In this document: positions 7,385 through 15,595 of the stretch, one piece after another | Position numbering within the stretch: position 1 is the first letter of the stretch | Layout of the letters: each line of letters begins with the position of its first letter | From: Marinobacter sp. BGYM27 | GTDB taxonomy: Bacteria; Pseudomonadota; Gammaproteobacteria; Pseudomonadales; Oleiphilaceae | Assembly (NCBI GenBank): GCA_025153445.1 | Contig: JANZNS010000002.1 | Span: 310,001 to 374,000, forward strand | DNA length: 64,000 bases | Direction: 5' to 3' | Translations under genes and position numbers: made by a program | Notes under the pieces: model-generated | Database searches by the model: none | What the model saw: only the letters and a program-made list of their open reading frames with translations | Told to the model about the DNA's origin: nothing

Positions 7385-7577
7385 AGAGCAGATCAAGAAA
7401 GCGCTTGAGAAGGGGCCAATGCACTGCGGCCAGGTTGCTGAGGTGGTGGGTGTTGATGCATTCACTGCTCGCGCCTGGCTGGAAACGTTGACGGATGAGG
7501 GTGTCATCGAGAAAGACGGGTATCTGTATCGGCTTCCATCTGGTGGCGACACCCCGCAAACGAGAAAGGTGGCGTAA
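7374..7577 (+). CDS. Small winged-helix-like protein
   Basis: This 67-residue protein starts at GTG 7374 with GGAGG upstream. IKKALEKGPMHCGQVAEVVGVD, then ARAWLETLTDEGVIEKDGYLYRL, follows the helix-turn-helix plus wing pattern of small DNA-binding winged-helix proteins (a GPMxxxxLA-like turn, then a beta hairpin). It may be a regulator or accessory replication protein. Fold is inferred from pattern only. Confidence 0.5.
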   Translation: MSIEEQIKKALEKGPMHCGQVAEVVGVDAFTARAWLETLTDEGVIEKDGYLYRLPSGGDTPQTRKVA

Positions 7578-7969
7578 TGAAGCGGACCCCGCTGCAGCGC
7601 AAATCGCCCTTGAAAGCCAAGACCGGTCTGAAGCCCTCGGTCACCGGTATCAAGAGCAGGAAGGCCAAGCCGAGCAAGGTCCGGATGAGTGCAGCTGGTG
7701 AGCAATGCCTTGTGCGCGTACCAGGTGTTTGCTGTGGTGACTCGCAAACTGTGGTCCTTGCACACCTGAACGGGGGCGGCATGGGCGTAAAGCACAGCGA
7801 TATCCACGGCGCTTACGCCTGCATCACCTGCCATATGTGGCTTGACGGCGGCTATGCAAAGACCCACACCCGGGCAGAGCGAGACCTGATTCACCTGGAG
7901 GCCATTGTGCGGACTCAGGGCGTGTTGATTGAGAAGGGCTTTATTGTGGTTCAGGGGGTGGCGGCTTGA
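7577..7969 (+). CDS. YbcO-like nuclease (DUF1364)
   Basis: The 130-residue protein has a basic N-terminus (KRTPLQRKSPLKAKTGLK). A DUF1364 core follows, EQCLVRVPGVCCGD and then AHLNGGGMGVKHSDIHGAYACITCHMWLDGG, as in E. coli prophage YbcO, a predicted metal-dependent nuclease. Cysteines and histidines in that core (CCGD, CITCH) could hold zinc. It is next to RusA, in the nin-like recombination region. Catalytic activity is inferred from family membership. Confidence 0.85.
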   Translation: MKRTPLQRKSPLKAKTGLKPSVTGIKSRKAKPSKVRMSAAGEQCLVRVPGVCCGDSQTVVLAHLNGGGMGVKHSDIHGAYACITCHMWLDGGYAKTHTRAERDLIHLEAIVRTQGVLIEKGFIVVQGVAA

Positions 7970-8334
7970 ACTACCTGGTAACGCCGATGGCAAAGCCTCG
8001 GATGACGCGCGCCGACAAGTTCAAGCAGCGAACTGTCGTTTTGCGGTACCGGGCATACAAGGATGAGCTTCGCTTGAGACGTGTGAAGGTTCCGGAAGGG
8101 GCTACGCATATCACGTTTGTTCTCCCCATGCCCGCCAGCTGGTCGAAGAAGAAGCGCGAAACGATGCTGGGCACACCTCATCAACAGCGCCCGGATGTCG
8201 ACAACCTGCACAAAGGGCTGCTCGACGCTGTGTTCAAAGAGGACTGTCAGGTCTGGGATCACCGAATCACGAAGGTATGGGGTGTGCAGGGGATGATCAG
8301 AGTGGAGCCAATTGAGAACGAGAATGCTGCATGA
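7966..8334 (+). CDS. rusA: RusA-family Holliday junction resolvase
   Basis: The 122-residue protein cuts Holliday junctions and probably processes replication or recombination intermediates. A TTG start at 7966, overlapping the previous stop, gives the family N-terminus (VTPMAKPRMT). The acidic catalytic residues are visible in RPDVDNLHKGLLDAVF (Asp77, Asp79) and VWD (Asp98). It is followed directly by a zinc-finger-like protein and a Q-like regulator, as in lambdoid nin regions. Confidence 0.9.
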   Translation: MNYLVTPMAKPRMTRADKFKQRTVVLRYRAYKDELRLRRVKVPEGATHITFVLPMPASWSKKKRETMLGTPHQQRPDVDNLHKGLLDAVFKEDCQVWDHRITKVWGVQGMIRVEPIENENAA

Positions 8335-8633
8335 CAAACCGAAGTGCTGGCCCTGAGTTCCGCCAGCAGATACGACCCATAAAGGACTGTTCCGCATGCC
8401 AGGGAAAAGGGAAGGTGCAGGGGCTGTTCTACGAAATGGTGTGTGATGACTGCTTGGCTGGCGGATTTGTGGACGGCACCACCGGCGAAGCGCTCACCAC
8501 TGAAGAGATCATTCTTCAGCTGCGCTTGCGGCTGAATGAGGCGACAGACCAGATCAGATTTATGCGCCAAACGCTGGCGGATTACGAAAGACCGGGCCGA
8601 GGGCCAGGCGGTGCGGTTTACACGGGTGACTGA
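8331..8633 (+). CDS. Small CxxC zinc-binding-like protein
   Basis: This 100-residue protein has CSACQGKGK and, 18 residues later, CDDCLAGG, a DnaJ-type paired CxxC pattern. A helical, charged second half follows. It is translationally coupled to rusA. Function unknown; metal binding is the likely feature. Confidence 0.55.
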   Translation: MTNRSAGPEFRQQIRPIKDCSACQGKGKVQGLFYEMVCDDCLAGGFVDGTTGEALTTEEIILQLRLRLNEATDQIRFMRQTLADYERPGRGPGGAVYTGD

Positions 8634-8650
8634 TGTTGGGGGGTGGGGCA

Positions 8651-9139
8651 ATGAAGACGACGAAGAATGATAGCGAAAAGACGACACGGCGGATTGCTGA
8701 ACAGACAGTTGATCTGTTCCTTGATGTGCTGCTGACGAATGAGGACGGATTGGCTTGGGAGGGGATGGGGCTGATCGGGCGCTTGGTTGACTTCAAAGGT
8801 CAGCTTCCCCAGTCTTCCGGCTTCTCTGGGTTCTGCACTCTGGCCCGCCGGGTCGATCGCATGCGGCACTGGTCGGAGTGTCACCGGATGTCGCTGATCG
8901 TGCTCCGCAAGCTGAGTGACCGGCAGCGGGAAGCTGTTTGCTTCGATCGTGCATACCGCGGCAGAACCAAAGTCGCTGTAGACCCCTTCACCCCCACGAA
9001 GAAAGTGGAAATCTACTGGGGTGATAATGAGTGTGCCCGCCAGCTGGATTGCTCTGTGAATGCTTTCAGGAAGCGTGTTCAGGAGGGTTACCAGAGCATC
9101 GAACAGATATTGAACGAAAAAGCCGCACAGGCTGCTTGA
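8651..9139 (+). CDS. Q-like late regulator, putative
   Basis: The protein has 162 residues from ATG 8651; an in-frame ATG at 8633 overlapping the previous stop is possible. The C-terminal third has NECARQLDCSVNAFRKRVQEGYQSI, a sigma-70-region-4-like helix-turn-helix found in phage antitermination Q-type proteins. LSDRQREAVCF precedes it, again typical. The gene is last in the early region, just before a promoter and two terminators that would be its target, and before the lysis genes. Direct evidence is the HTH and the position; Q activity is inferred. Confidence 0.6.
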   Translation: MKTTKNDSEKTTRRIAEQTVDLFLDVLLTNEDGLAWEGMGLIGRLVDFKGQLPQSSGFSGFCTLARRVDRMRHWSECHRMSLIVLRKLSDRQREAVCFDRAYRGRTKVAVDPFTPTKKVEIYWGDNECARQLDCSVNAFRKRVQEGYQSIEQILNEKAAQAA

Positions 9140-9163
9140 CTATTCCGCATTGCAGAGTATGCT
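9136..9163 (+). promoter_or_regulatory. Candidate late promoter (PR'-like)
   Basis: TTGACT (9136-9141), a 16-base spacer and TATGCT (9158-9163) begin at the end of the Q-like gene. Two terminators follow within 130 bases, then the lysis genes. This is the layout of lambda pR' and tR'. Confidence 0.5.
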
Positions 9164-9190
9164 CAACTGTATCAGGGGAATCTCCCCCAT

Positions 9191-9224
9191 AAAGCCCGCC
9201 GGCCACCACCGAGCGGGTTTTTTT
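9191..9224 (+). terminator. Rho-independent terminator before lysis genes
   Basis: CCCGC (9195-9199) pairs with GCGGG (9213-9217), extended by G-T and A-T pairs, followed by a run of seven Ts (9218-9224). It would stop late transcription unless antiterminated. Confidence 0.75.
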
Positions 9225-9267
9225 GTGCCCGAACATACCCCAGCTCTGTTCCGACAGCGCTACCTTT

Positions 9268-9290
9268 GCCCGCCTTGAGTGGGCTTTTTT
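9268..9290 (+). terminator. Second rho-independent terminator before lysis genes
   Basis: GCCCGC (9268-9273), loop CTTGA, GTGGGC (9279-9284) and TTTTTT (9285-9290). It ends 16 bases before the endolysin start. Confidence 0.72.
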
Positions 9291-9306
9291 ATTTCCGGAG
9301 CCCCTT

Positions 9307-9720
9307 ATGGATCGCGCCCTGTTACGCAGTCAGCTTGAGCGGCACGAGGGGCTGCGCCTGAAGCCTTACCTTGACACCGTAGGCAAACTGACAATCGGCT
9401 ATGGCCGTAACATCGATGATAACGGGATCAGCCGAGACGAAGCGGAGCACCTGCTGGACAACGACATTGACGAGGTTGAGTCAGAGTTGCGCCGGATACC
9501 GGCATACAACGCATTGTGCAAAGTTCGCCAGACAGTGATCGCGAACATGTCGTTCAACATGGGCCTGCCCACGCTGCTGAAGTTTCGCAACATGTGGTCG
9601 GCACTCGACGATATGGATTGGGAGCGGGCGGCTGATGAAATGCTCAACTCAAAATGGGCTAATCAGGTCGGATCGCGGGCTGAGGAATTGGCCGAGATCA
9701 TGAGTGCGGGTGAAGTATGA
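9307..9720 (+). CDS. Endolysin, T4-type lysozyme (GH24)
   Basis: The 137-residue muramidase cleaves peptidoglycan for host lysis. The catalytic Glu-Asp-Thr triad is visible as Glu14 in RHEGLR, Asp23 in YLDT and Thr29 in KLTIGYG. The spacings are the same as in T4 lysozyme (11, 20, 26). No signal sequence is seen, so export probably needs a holin, which is encoded next. Its stop overlaps the holin start. Confidence 0.92.
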   Translation: MDRALLRSQLERHEGLRLKPYLDTVGKLTIGYGRNIDDNGISRDEAEHLLDNDIDEVESELRRIPAYNALCKVRQTVIANMSFNMGLPTLLKFRNMWSALDDMDWERAADEMLNSKWANQVGSRAEELAEIMSAGEV

Positions 9721-10130
9721 GCTTCCTGAGCAACCTTTTCGGCGGCACTGCGGCTCAACCCATCGAGGCGATAGGAAACGTTTTCGACAAGCTGTTCACC
9801 AGCGATGAGGAAAAGGCGCAGGCTGCGGCTGTCCTCGAAAAGATAGCCCAGCAACCGCACATCCTTCAGGCCGAGATCAATAAAATTGAAGCGCAGCACC
9901 GGAGCATATTTGTTGCCGGCTGGCGCCCTTGGATCGGCTGGGTTTGCGGGTTTGCCTTGGCGTACTCTTTTATCGTTCGTGACCTGGTCGCCTGGGGGAT
10001 GAACATCTGGGCACCTGATGTAATGCCGCCGCCAGATCTGGCGATAGGTAATCTCGAATCAATTCTCATGGCCCTGCTTGGTCTGGGCGGACTTCGTACA
10101 TTTGAAAAGGTTAAGGGTCGTAGTAAATGA
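9717..10130 (+). CDS. Holin, 3TM family
   Basis: This 137-residue membrane protein resembles the Holin_3TMs family. An amphipathic N-terminal half (FDKLFTSDEEKAQAAAVLEKI) precedes the hallmark GWRPWIGWVCGFALAYSFIV segment. Two further hydrophobic stretches follow (residues 84-98 and 115-126). It overlaps the endolysin and the next membrane gene by four bases, giving a compact lysis cassette. Confidence 0.82.
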   Translation: MSFLSNLFGGTAAQPIEAIGNVFDKLFTSDEEKAQAAAVLEKIAQQPHILQAEINKIEAQHRSIFVAGWRPWIGWVCGFALAYSFIVRDLVAWGMNIWAPDVMPPPDLAIGNLESILMALLGLGGLRTFEKVKGRSK

Positions 10131-10393
10131 GCCTTCAAGCCAAAGCTGATTCTCTCGCGGCGAACGCCTCATACCTAACAAACGGAAGTCTTGCAGTGTT
10201 CGGCGCGCTTACCCTTAACCAATTGATCGGATTGGCCGGGCTCGGGCTTGGCCTTCTGACTCTGCTATTCAATGTCTGGATGCAGCGTAGACGCGACCGG
10301 CGTGAGCAAGAATTCCATGAACGGCGAATGCAGGTGAAGCTGGAAACCGAGCAGTTTGTTACTCGGCTTCCTGATTCTGACAGCACAAACTAA
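10127..10393 (+). CDS. Small membrane protein of the lysis cassette
   Basis: The 88-residue protein has a hydrophobic segment at about residues 22-50 (LAVFGALTLNQLIGLAGLGLGLLTLLFNVW) followed by a strongly charged tail (RRRDRREQEFHERR). This could be a second holin or a spanin-like component; no lipobox is present. It is coupled to the holin by a four-base overlap. Its end overlaps by four bases the end of the convergent minus-strand gene. Confidence 0.6.
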   Translation: MSLQAKADSLAANASYLTNGSLAVFGALTLNQLIGLAGLGLGLLTLLFNVWMQRRRDRREQEFHERRMQVKLETEQFVTRLPDSDSTN

Positions 10394-10938
10394 ATTTTTT
10401 GGCGAATTCCTAACCCCAGAATCCCCAGCGCGAGCAGTGCTATTGTGGAAGGTTCTGGGACCATGTGCCGGACAGTCGTCTCGACACCAGAATTAGTAGT
10501 AATGTAAAAGTTCTCGCCTATTTTGATGTCTAATTCGAAAGTAACTATTTGGCCAGTTGCGAGGTCATCCCACGGATTATCATGTCCATGTTCGGTAGTA
10601 ATTAGAAAAACAAAAAGGTTCAGATCGTTCGCGAAATTAATTTTCCCGTACGCGTCGTAAGAGTAGCAATAATCTGGATCGCAAATTTCTTTCCACTCAA
10701 ACGTATCTGTACCGTATTCCCCTATTAACTCACCGTCTTTCTCGAGAAACCAATCGTAGGTTGTTTGAGCTTCTGTATCGACAGTGAACCCTACGTAGAA
10801 GTCAGGTTTGCTTTCCCAGTCTGGGTGACTGTGGTCTGTTCGTTGATGGCTAACTATATCGATGATGGCGGCGTGAGTCCCAGGCGTCACCGATATCAGT
10901 GCAGTTGCAATAGCGATTTTTAGTAAGTTTTTAAACAT
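10390..10938 (-). CDS. PEP-CTERM exosortase-substrate protein, prophage cargo
   Basis: The 182-residue exported protein has an N-terminal signal peptide (MFKNLLKIAIATALIS, cleavage near THA) and a C-terminal PEP-CTERM signal. That signal consists of VPEPS, a hydrophobic helix (TIALLALGILGLGI) and a basic end (RQK). Such proteins are cut and anchored or released by exosortase. The mature part is acidic, with no recognised domain. AAGGAAG precedes the chosen ATG at 10938. It is the only minus-strand gene among the lysis and structural genes and is visibly AT-rich, which marks it as inserted cargo with its own promoter. Why a phage would carry it is not known. Confidence 0.82.
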   Translation of the reverse strand: MFKNLLKIAIATALISVTPGTHAAIIDIVSHQRTDHSHPDWESKPDFYVGFTVDTEAQTTYDWFLEKDGELIGEYGTDTFEWKEICDPDYCYSYDAYGKINFANDLNLFVFLITTEHGHDNPWDDLATGQIVTFELDIKIGENFYITTNSGVETTVRHMVPEPSTIALLALGILGLGIRQKI

Positions 10939-11071
10939 TAGTTTGCTTCCTTTCGTTTTATTGTGTGCAACAAAACGCCCCATCAATGTTTGTGCCAGGC
11001 CCCATCCAAGGCTAAGCGTGCACCCCGCAATCTGTTAACCGTAAATTAATCCGACGCATCCGAGAGACGAT

Positions 11072-12691
11072 ATGCCTAACGATGAAAGCTGGTCCCTGGA
11101 TGGTCCGTTGGCAAACCCTGGCGTGGCTATTGAGGTATTGGTATCAACAGGTGGCAGCCGTCCGTCGGCTCCCCCTGATTTCACTGTAGTCAAATCGACG
11201 AACAGCATAACGGCAGTCGTCACTCAGGCTAACGGGGCGACCAGTTACAAGGTTCGGGTGAACTCTGGGTCTGGCGTTAGTGGGCTTACAGCTTCAGGGC
11301 TTGATGCGGAGACCGAGTACCCGTTTTCGGTTATGGGCATCAACGCCGATGGGGCCAGCGAGTGGTCTACTGCGGTTGATGTAACAACTAGCGCGGAGTC
11401 GATGTCTGGAGGAACGGAGGCGCTGGGGTGGGTTGCTCCCGAAGGTAGCCTTGCACACGGAGCTACCTTGCGCGTTCTTACAGACGGCACGAACCCGTTT
11501 GGGGCTAAGTCGCAGGCAGTTGAAGCGTTCAGGGTGGACGGTGATACGGTCTATGAAGACGGGGTAGAAAACACCGCTTACCAAGGGTTGTCTGACGGGG
11601 ACGAAGTAACGGCGGCAGGAGTGTGGGTAGGCGTAGATAACGTTTATCTAGACCGGGCCGAGACTCGTCACGCCAGAGTGGGGGCCGTGTTCACAGGGTT
11701 AGGTAAGACGGATATAGGTCAGATGGTCTCGGTCGGTGGACTGAATAACCCACGGCAAAGTGACCGAGTGTATTTTAGCTATCAGATCAAGCACAGCGCC
11801 AACATCAACACAGTTTACCGGTACCAAGTGGAAAACGTATCTGGCGTTTTTGATGAAGGCGCCAACTCTTGGGGCCTTGGCGAGGCAATCCTGATCGGTG
11901 GAGATAAGCCGGCCCGCATCATACATATAGACGATTCCGCGTCCCCGAGTTATGTCTATTTTGATCTTGACGATCGGATGGCAGGCTCAGGGTCTCAGCT
12001 CCAAGGGGAGACAATAGTAGGCCAGTCCTCTGGTGCGACAGCGGACATATTGTCGGCCTCAACCTATCTGACACCTTCGGCCCATAAGTACATAAGGGCC
12101 GACCAAGACGGGAGCGGTTCAGGATTTGGGTTCATCGCAGCGCTGCCGCTTAGGCAGTGGTGGTCTGCCTGGGACGACGAAAATTCCGATGAAATAGGTA
12201 GAGTAGCCGATCTTTACCCGATTACTGCGGGGATATACGACGTCAGAGGCTATGAGAACACTTGGCATCGCCTTGAGTTTATTTTTGATTTCAGAGACCG
12301 AGGCGACGGGCTTATCGCTCCACCCTCGTTTCTGATTGATGGGCGTGAGTGGCTTATTACAGAGGCGCTAGACCCTCAGTATCTGAATACAGAGAAAGGC
12401 CTTGCGGTCTACCACGGCGTAGACGCGGCAGGTGCGGCAATCGACGCGGTCCGCTCGTGGTATGGAGAGGAGTATTACGACACCTCCCTCCAGCGGGTGA
12501 TGCTATCGGATGAACCGGCTTGGGCTGAGGCCAAAAAGAATTTTGAGCTTTGTTCTATAGCGTCATGGTCCACCTCCCAGATCGAAGTCACCATCAACCG
12601 AGGTCAGTTTTCTGACGGCGCGACTCTTTACCTTTATGTGGCCGACGATAACGGCGACGTTAATTCATCAGGTGTTGAGGTGTCAGTATGA
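11072..12691 (+). CDS. Putative tail fibre or receptor-binding protein with FN3 domain
   Basis: The 539-residue protein has a fibronectin-III-like domain at about residues 30-110 (PSAPPDFTVVKSTNSI, then ATSYKVRVNSG and NADGASEWS). A large beta-rich region without a recognised family follows. No signal peptide is present, as expected for a virion protein. Its stop overlaps the next gene by four bases. Fibre function is inferred from the FN3 domain and from the neighbouring beta-rich genes; a capsid decoration protein is also possible. Confidence 0.55.
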   Translation: MPNDESWSLDGPLANPGVAIEVLVSTGGSRPSAPPDFTVVKSTNSITAVVTQANGATSYKVRVNSGSGVSGLTASGLDAETEYPFSVMGINADGASEWSTAVDVTTSAESMSGGTEALGWVAPEGSLAHGATLRVLTDGTNPFGAKSQAVEAFRVDGDTVYEDGVENTAYQGLSDGDEVTAAGVWVGVDNVYLDRAETRHARVGAVFTGLGKTDIGQMVSVGGLNNPRQSDRVYFSYQIKHSANINTVYRYQVENVSGVFDEGANSWGLGEAILIGGDKPARIIHIDDSASPSYVYFDLDDRMAGSGSQLQGETIVGQSSGATADILSASTYLTPSAHKYIRADQDGSGSGFGFIAALPLRQWWSAWDDENSDEIGRVADLYPITAGIYDVRGYENTWHRLEFIFDFRDRGDGLIAPPSFLIDGREWLITEALDPQYLNTEKGLAVYHGVDAAGAAIDAVRSWYGEEYYDTSLQRVMLSDEPAWAEAKKNFELCSIASWSTSQIEVTINRGQFSDGATLYLYVADDNGDVNSSGVEVSV

Positions 12692-13542
12692 GGTTCATGC
12701 TTGTCCCGGGTGGGGGTAACCCTTCCGAGCTTTACCCAGAGTACGTTGAGATTCATGGTGATTACTCCGATTCCTCGAAACTGACGACCCTCAGCGCCTC
12801 GACCACGATTTCCGAGGACTATGATACCGGTGCGGCGATCTCGGTCACGGCGACAACTACTGCGGTGTTTACCGGCTACTTCGATACGATGAGTGATATT
12901 GAGTATGCGGATAACTCCCCGGTACAAGGCTATCCGAGAAAGCTACTCCCGGCCTCAGCTTATATCACAGGAGCGACACCGGCCAGCTTGCGCTTTGCCT
13001 CTGCCTCATGGAATGTCGGCGACACCGTCGTTATTAAGGCAATGGGGTTCAACAAGAACTCGCGGGATACACTTTTTGCTTCTAATGGGGTCAGTGCGAC
13101 TCATACAAACGGCGCCGATATTGCCTCGTGTGGACCAGCAGCAAGCATCACTACCGTTACAACTGACGATGGGTCAGGTAACGCTGTTATCGACGTGACC
13201 GTGGTTCGGGCTACTAGCGGGGATGTCGCAGGCTACTGGTCCTTTTTTGATGTTACGGTTACAGCTGCAACTACGCCAGGCATCCCAGCCACTACCCTAA
13301 GCGTTGAAGGCGTCCTGCAGGTCAGCAAGACGGGCATTCAGCGTCGCATTACTGCGGGGGCCAACCTGAACGGTGTTCAGCGGCATTACGCCACCGATGT
13401 AACCACGGACGCATCAGGGTTTATGCCTGCGCTGGATCTTTCAGCAACGGCTTTAAGTGTGGGCGATACCGTTCGAGACACCGTGCTGTTGTCATCTGGC
13501 GAGACTATTGGACCGCTACGGACGGTTGAGGACATTTCCTGA
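12688..13542 (+). CDS. Beta-rich putative phage structural protein
   Basis: The 284-residue Thr/Ser/Ala-rich protein has Ig-like strand patterns (TTTAVFTGYF, TVVIKAMGF, DVTVVRAT). It is coupled by overlaps to the FN3 gene before it and to the gene after it. No catalytic motif is visible. It is likely part of the same fibre or decoration assembly; the exact role is unknown. Confidence 0.5.
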   Translation: MRFMLVPGGGNPSELYPEYVEIHGDYSDSSKLTTLSASTTISEDYDTGAAISVTATTTAVFTGYFDTMSDIEYADNSPVQGYPRKLLPASAYITGATPASLRFASASWNVGDTVVIKAMGFNKNSRDTLFASNGVSATHTNGADIASCGPAASITTVTTDDGSGNAVIDVTVVRATSGDVAGYWSFFDVTVTAATTPGIPATTLSVEGVLQVSKTGIQRRITAGANLNGVQRHYATDVTTDASGFMPALDLSATALSVGDTVRDTVLLSSGETIGPLRTVEDIS

Positions 13543-14273
13543 TGAACTATAACCTCGGCAGCGCATCGGGTAGCGCTTACAGCTTGGGTTATACCGGCCC
13601 GTATGCCGGCGGCGATACTCCCCAGATTACCCCTGACGGCGATACCAACCAGTACGGCGCTGAAACGGTAACACTGACCGATTGGTCGGAGTCGCCCACC
13701 GGCGCAACCCTGGACGGTGTGGCGGTGCTGGGCTTCAGTGCAGACAGCACCAGCTCTGTAACGTTTCGGTCACCAGGCAGCGTTGGTTCAGGCGATAAGG
13801 TTCTGGTCGTATCAGGCCCAACAGAGTCAGCCAGCGCAACGGTCACCCACACACAGCCATATCCGATTAACATCGCTGCCGCTGCAGTAGATGGTAAGTC
13901 GATCCTGTTCGGACAAAAGCTCGGCACTGGATACGCTGGCGCGGCCTACATGGATAACGCCCCGGCGCCATATGAGATCGACGGGCAAGCCGGTAGCCCG
14001 GTTGCATCCGGCGAAAGCCTGACATTCAAGCCCGCTTACACCGACTGGTCAGATGCACCCATTGCAAATGACGTTAACGACTACCTCCAGGCTCCTTCAG
14101 AGTTTGAGGGCTGGATGCGGTCGAACCACACGCGTATTTACCCTGACGGCACTGCCCAGTCATGGGTTGTGGAGTATGAGGTAACGGCTGGTGGTGTGAT
14201 CGTGCCCGGCCTTCTTTCCAGTCACCGCATCAAGATGTCCATCGAAACGCCCCGTATCAGGATGAGCTTATGA
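13542..14273 (+). CDS. Putative phage structural protein, unknown
   Basis: The 243-residue protein is rich in Gly, Ser and Thr at the N-terminus (LGSASGSAYSLGYTGPYAGG). Beta-type segments follow, ending in RIKMSIETPRIRMSL. Its ATG overlaps the preceding stop by one base. No family recognised; a structural role is inferred from the operon. Confidence 0.5.
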   Translation: MNYNLGSASGSAYSLGYTGPYAGGDTPQITPDGDTNQYGAETVTLTDWSESPTGATLDGVAVLGFSADSTSSVTFRSPGSVGSGDKVLVVSGPTESASATVTHTQPYPINIAAAAVDGKSILFGQKLGTGYAGAAYMDNAPAPYEIDGQAGSPVASGESLTFKPAYTDWSDAPIANDVNDYLQAPSEFEGWMRSNHTRIYPDGTAQSWVVEYEVTAGGVIVPGLLSSHRIKMSIETPRIRMSL

Positions 14274-14566
14274 CCCTGTTCGTCAATACCGACGTTGACC
14301 TGCCATTCGATATCGTCAAAGGCTTCGCCATTGAAGACGTCAAGGATGTGACCATCCTGCTAAGAAAAGGTGATTTCGGGCTGGAGAAGAGCTTGGGTGC
14401 AGGCATCACGATACTGGATGGTGCAATCATCTTTAGCATCGCGCGTGATGAGATTGCCACAAGCGGTGCCTATGACATTTATGCCCGCGTTACTGATCAA
14501 GGCGATAAGCAGCGCGGCATCATCCTGTCGCCAAACAAGATTACGTTCCAGAAGTTCCCAGTATGA
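14270..14566 (+). CDS. Small beta-rich phage protein
   Basis: The 98-residue protein (LFVNTDVDLPFDIVKGFA, TILLRKGDFG, YDIYARVTDQG) resembles a single Ig- or BppU-like domain of baseplate or fibre proteins. It overlaps both neighbours by four bases. Function not established. Confidence 0.45.
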   Translation: MTLFVNTDVDLPFDIVKGFAIEDVKDVTILLRKGDFGLEKSLGAGITILDGAIIFSIARDEIATSGAYDIYARVTDQGDKQRGIILSPNKITFQKFPV

Positions 14567-14751
14567 GCGGGCCAGCAGCCGAGCCTACAGAGATGCAACA
14601 GCTGATCGCTGCCATCACTGCGCAAACGGAAGCAATCAATTCGCTGGCTGATAGCAACCGTGAGGTCATCGACTACCTGGTCAGTCAGGAAGTGGAGAGC
14701 GATGGAGAGGGAGAACCTGACACCTACCTGGACGGTTCCCCTTGCCGGTAA
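14563..14751 (+). CDS. Small helical phage protein
   Basis: The 62-residue protein has a predicted helix (EMQQLIAAITAQTEAINSLADSNREVIDYL, heptad-like) and an acidic tail. It sits between the fibre-like block and the HNH gene. Similar short coiled-coil proteins can be fibre connectors or chaperones, but nothing specific is seen. Confidence 0.4.
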   Translation: MSGPAAEPTEMQQLIAAITAQTEAINSLADSNREVIDYLVSQEVESDGEGEPDTYLDGSPCR

Positions 14752-15101
14752 GGCCTCTGACCCACAAACCGCACAAGCCAACCACTGCCCGCCACAGCGC
14801 GCCGGCGCAAGAACGAAAGACCAGCACCCAGCGTGGCTACGGATACAAGTGGCAGCAGGCTCGTGCTGGCTACCTGGCAAAGCACCCACTGTGCGTCAAC
14901 TGTTCCGACAATAACCGCGTTGCCGCGGCCACGGATGTGGATCACATCAAGCCGCATCGAGGCGACATGCAACTGTTCTGGGATCGATCGAACTGGCAGG
15001 GCCTCTGTCATCCATGCCACAGCGCCAAGACCGCCCGGGAAGATGGCGGCTTCGGCAACCAAAATCGGGGTAAAAAGGGTGGGGGTGGGTCGGATTTCTA
15101 G
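14742..15101 (+). CDS. HNH endonuclease next to terminase
   Basis: The 119-residue nuclease has a basic N-terminus. Its HNH core contains CVNC, ATDVDHIKPHRGD and NWQGLCHPCHSAKT, the usual zinc-binding and catalytic pattern. The TTG start at 14742 gives the expected family N-terminus; no strong Shine-Dalgarno site is visible. In HK97-like phages an HNH protein beside the terminase is needed for cos cleavage. The same job is inferred here from its place before terS/terL. Confidence 0.88.
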   Translation: MPVRPLTHKPHKPTTARHSAPAQERKTSTQRGYGYKWQQARAGYLAKHPLCVNCSDNNRVAAATDVDHIKPHRGDMQLFWDRSNWQGLCHPCHSAKTAREDGGFGNQNRGKKGGGGSDF

Positions 15102-15175
15102 AGCGTTTTGCTTCTAGACCGCGCCCTCAGCCATTTTTTTGCACCGTCAAAATTGAGATTTGAAAATTAGAGGAC

Positions 15176-15595
15176 GTGAAATTGACGAGAGGACGGAAGC
15201 CAACAGCTCCGAACCTCAAGGTCTTGGCCGGTACTGACCGTCCAGATCGGGGGGCGCAGGACGCCCCGGATTATGATCTGGTCGAAGAATTTCCGGATCC
15301 GCCGCAGTACCTCAACACGGACGGCGCGCAAATGTGGAGCGACATCGGTCGCCAATTGGTCGCGGCCCGCGTTCTTCAGGTCGTTGATCTGTTCTCGCTC
15401 GAGCAACTTTGCTTCGCCTGGCAATGCTTTCGGCGTAAAGCGAAAGCGGAAATGGAGCCAACAGCAGCTGAAACAACAGCTTTGAAATCCCTTTTCTCTG
15501 AGTTCGGCATGACGCCGGCCAGTCGCGCCAAGGTTTCATCAGGTGGGGAGAAGGCGAAGGGCAACAAATTCGGGAATAACGGTAAGCGTGCGTGA
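15176..15595 (+). CDS. Terminase small subunit, P27 family
   Basis: The 139-residue protein binds packaging-site DNA and guides the large subunit. The N-terminus (RGRKPTAPNLKVLAGTDRPDR) is typical of P27 small terminases, and the middle has AQMWSDIGRQLVAARVL. GTG 15176 is chosen with AGAGGAC just upstream. It overlaps the large subunit by eight bases. Confidence 0.88.
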   Translation: MKLTRGRKPTAPNLKVLAGTDRPDRGAQDAPDYDLVEEFPDPPQYLNTDGAQMWSDIGRQLVAARVLQVVDLFSLEQLCFAWQCFRRKAKAEMEPTAAETTALKSLFSEFGMTPASRAKVSSGGEKAKGNKFGNNGKRA

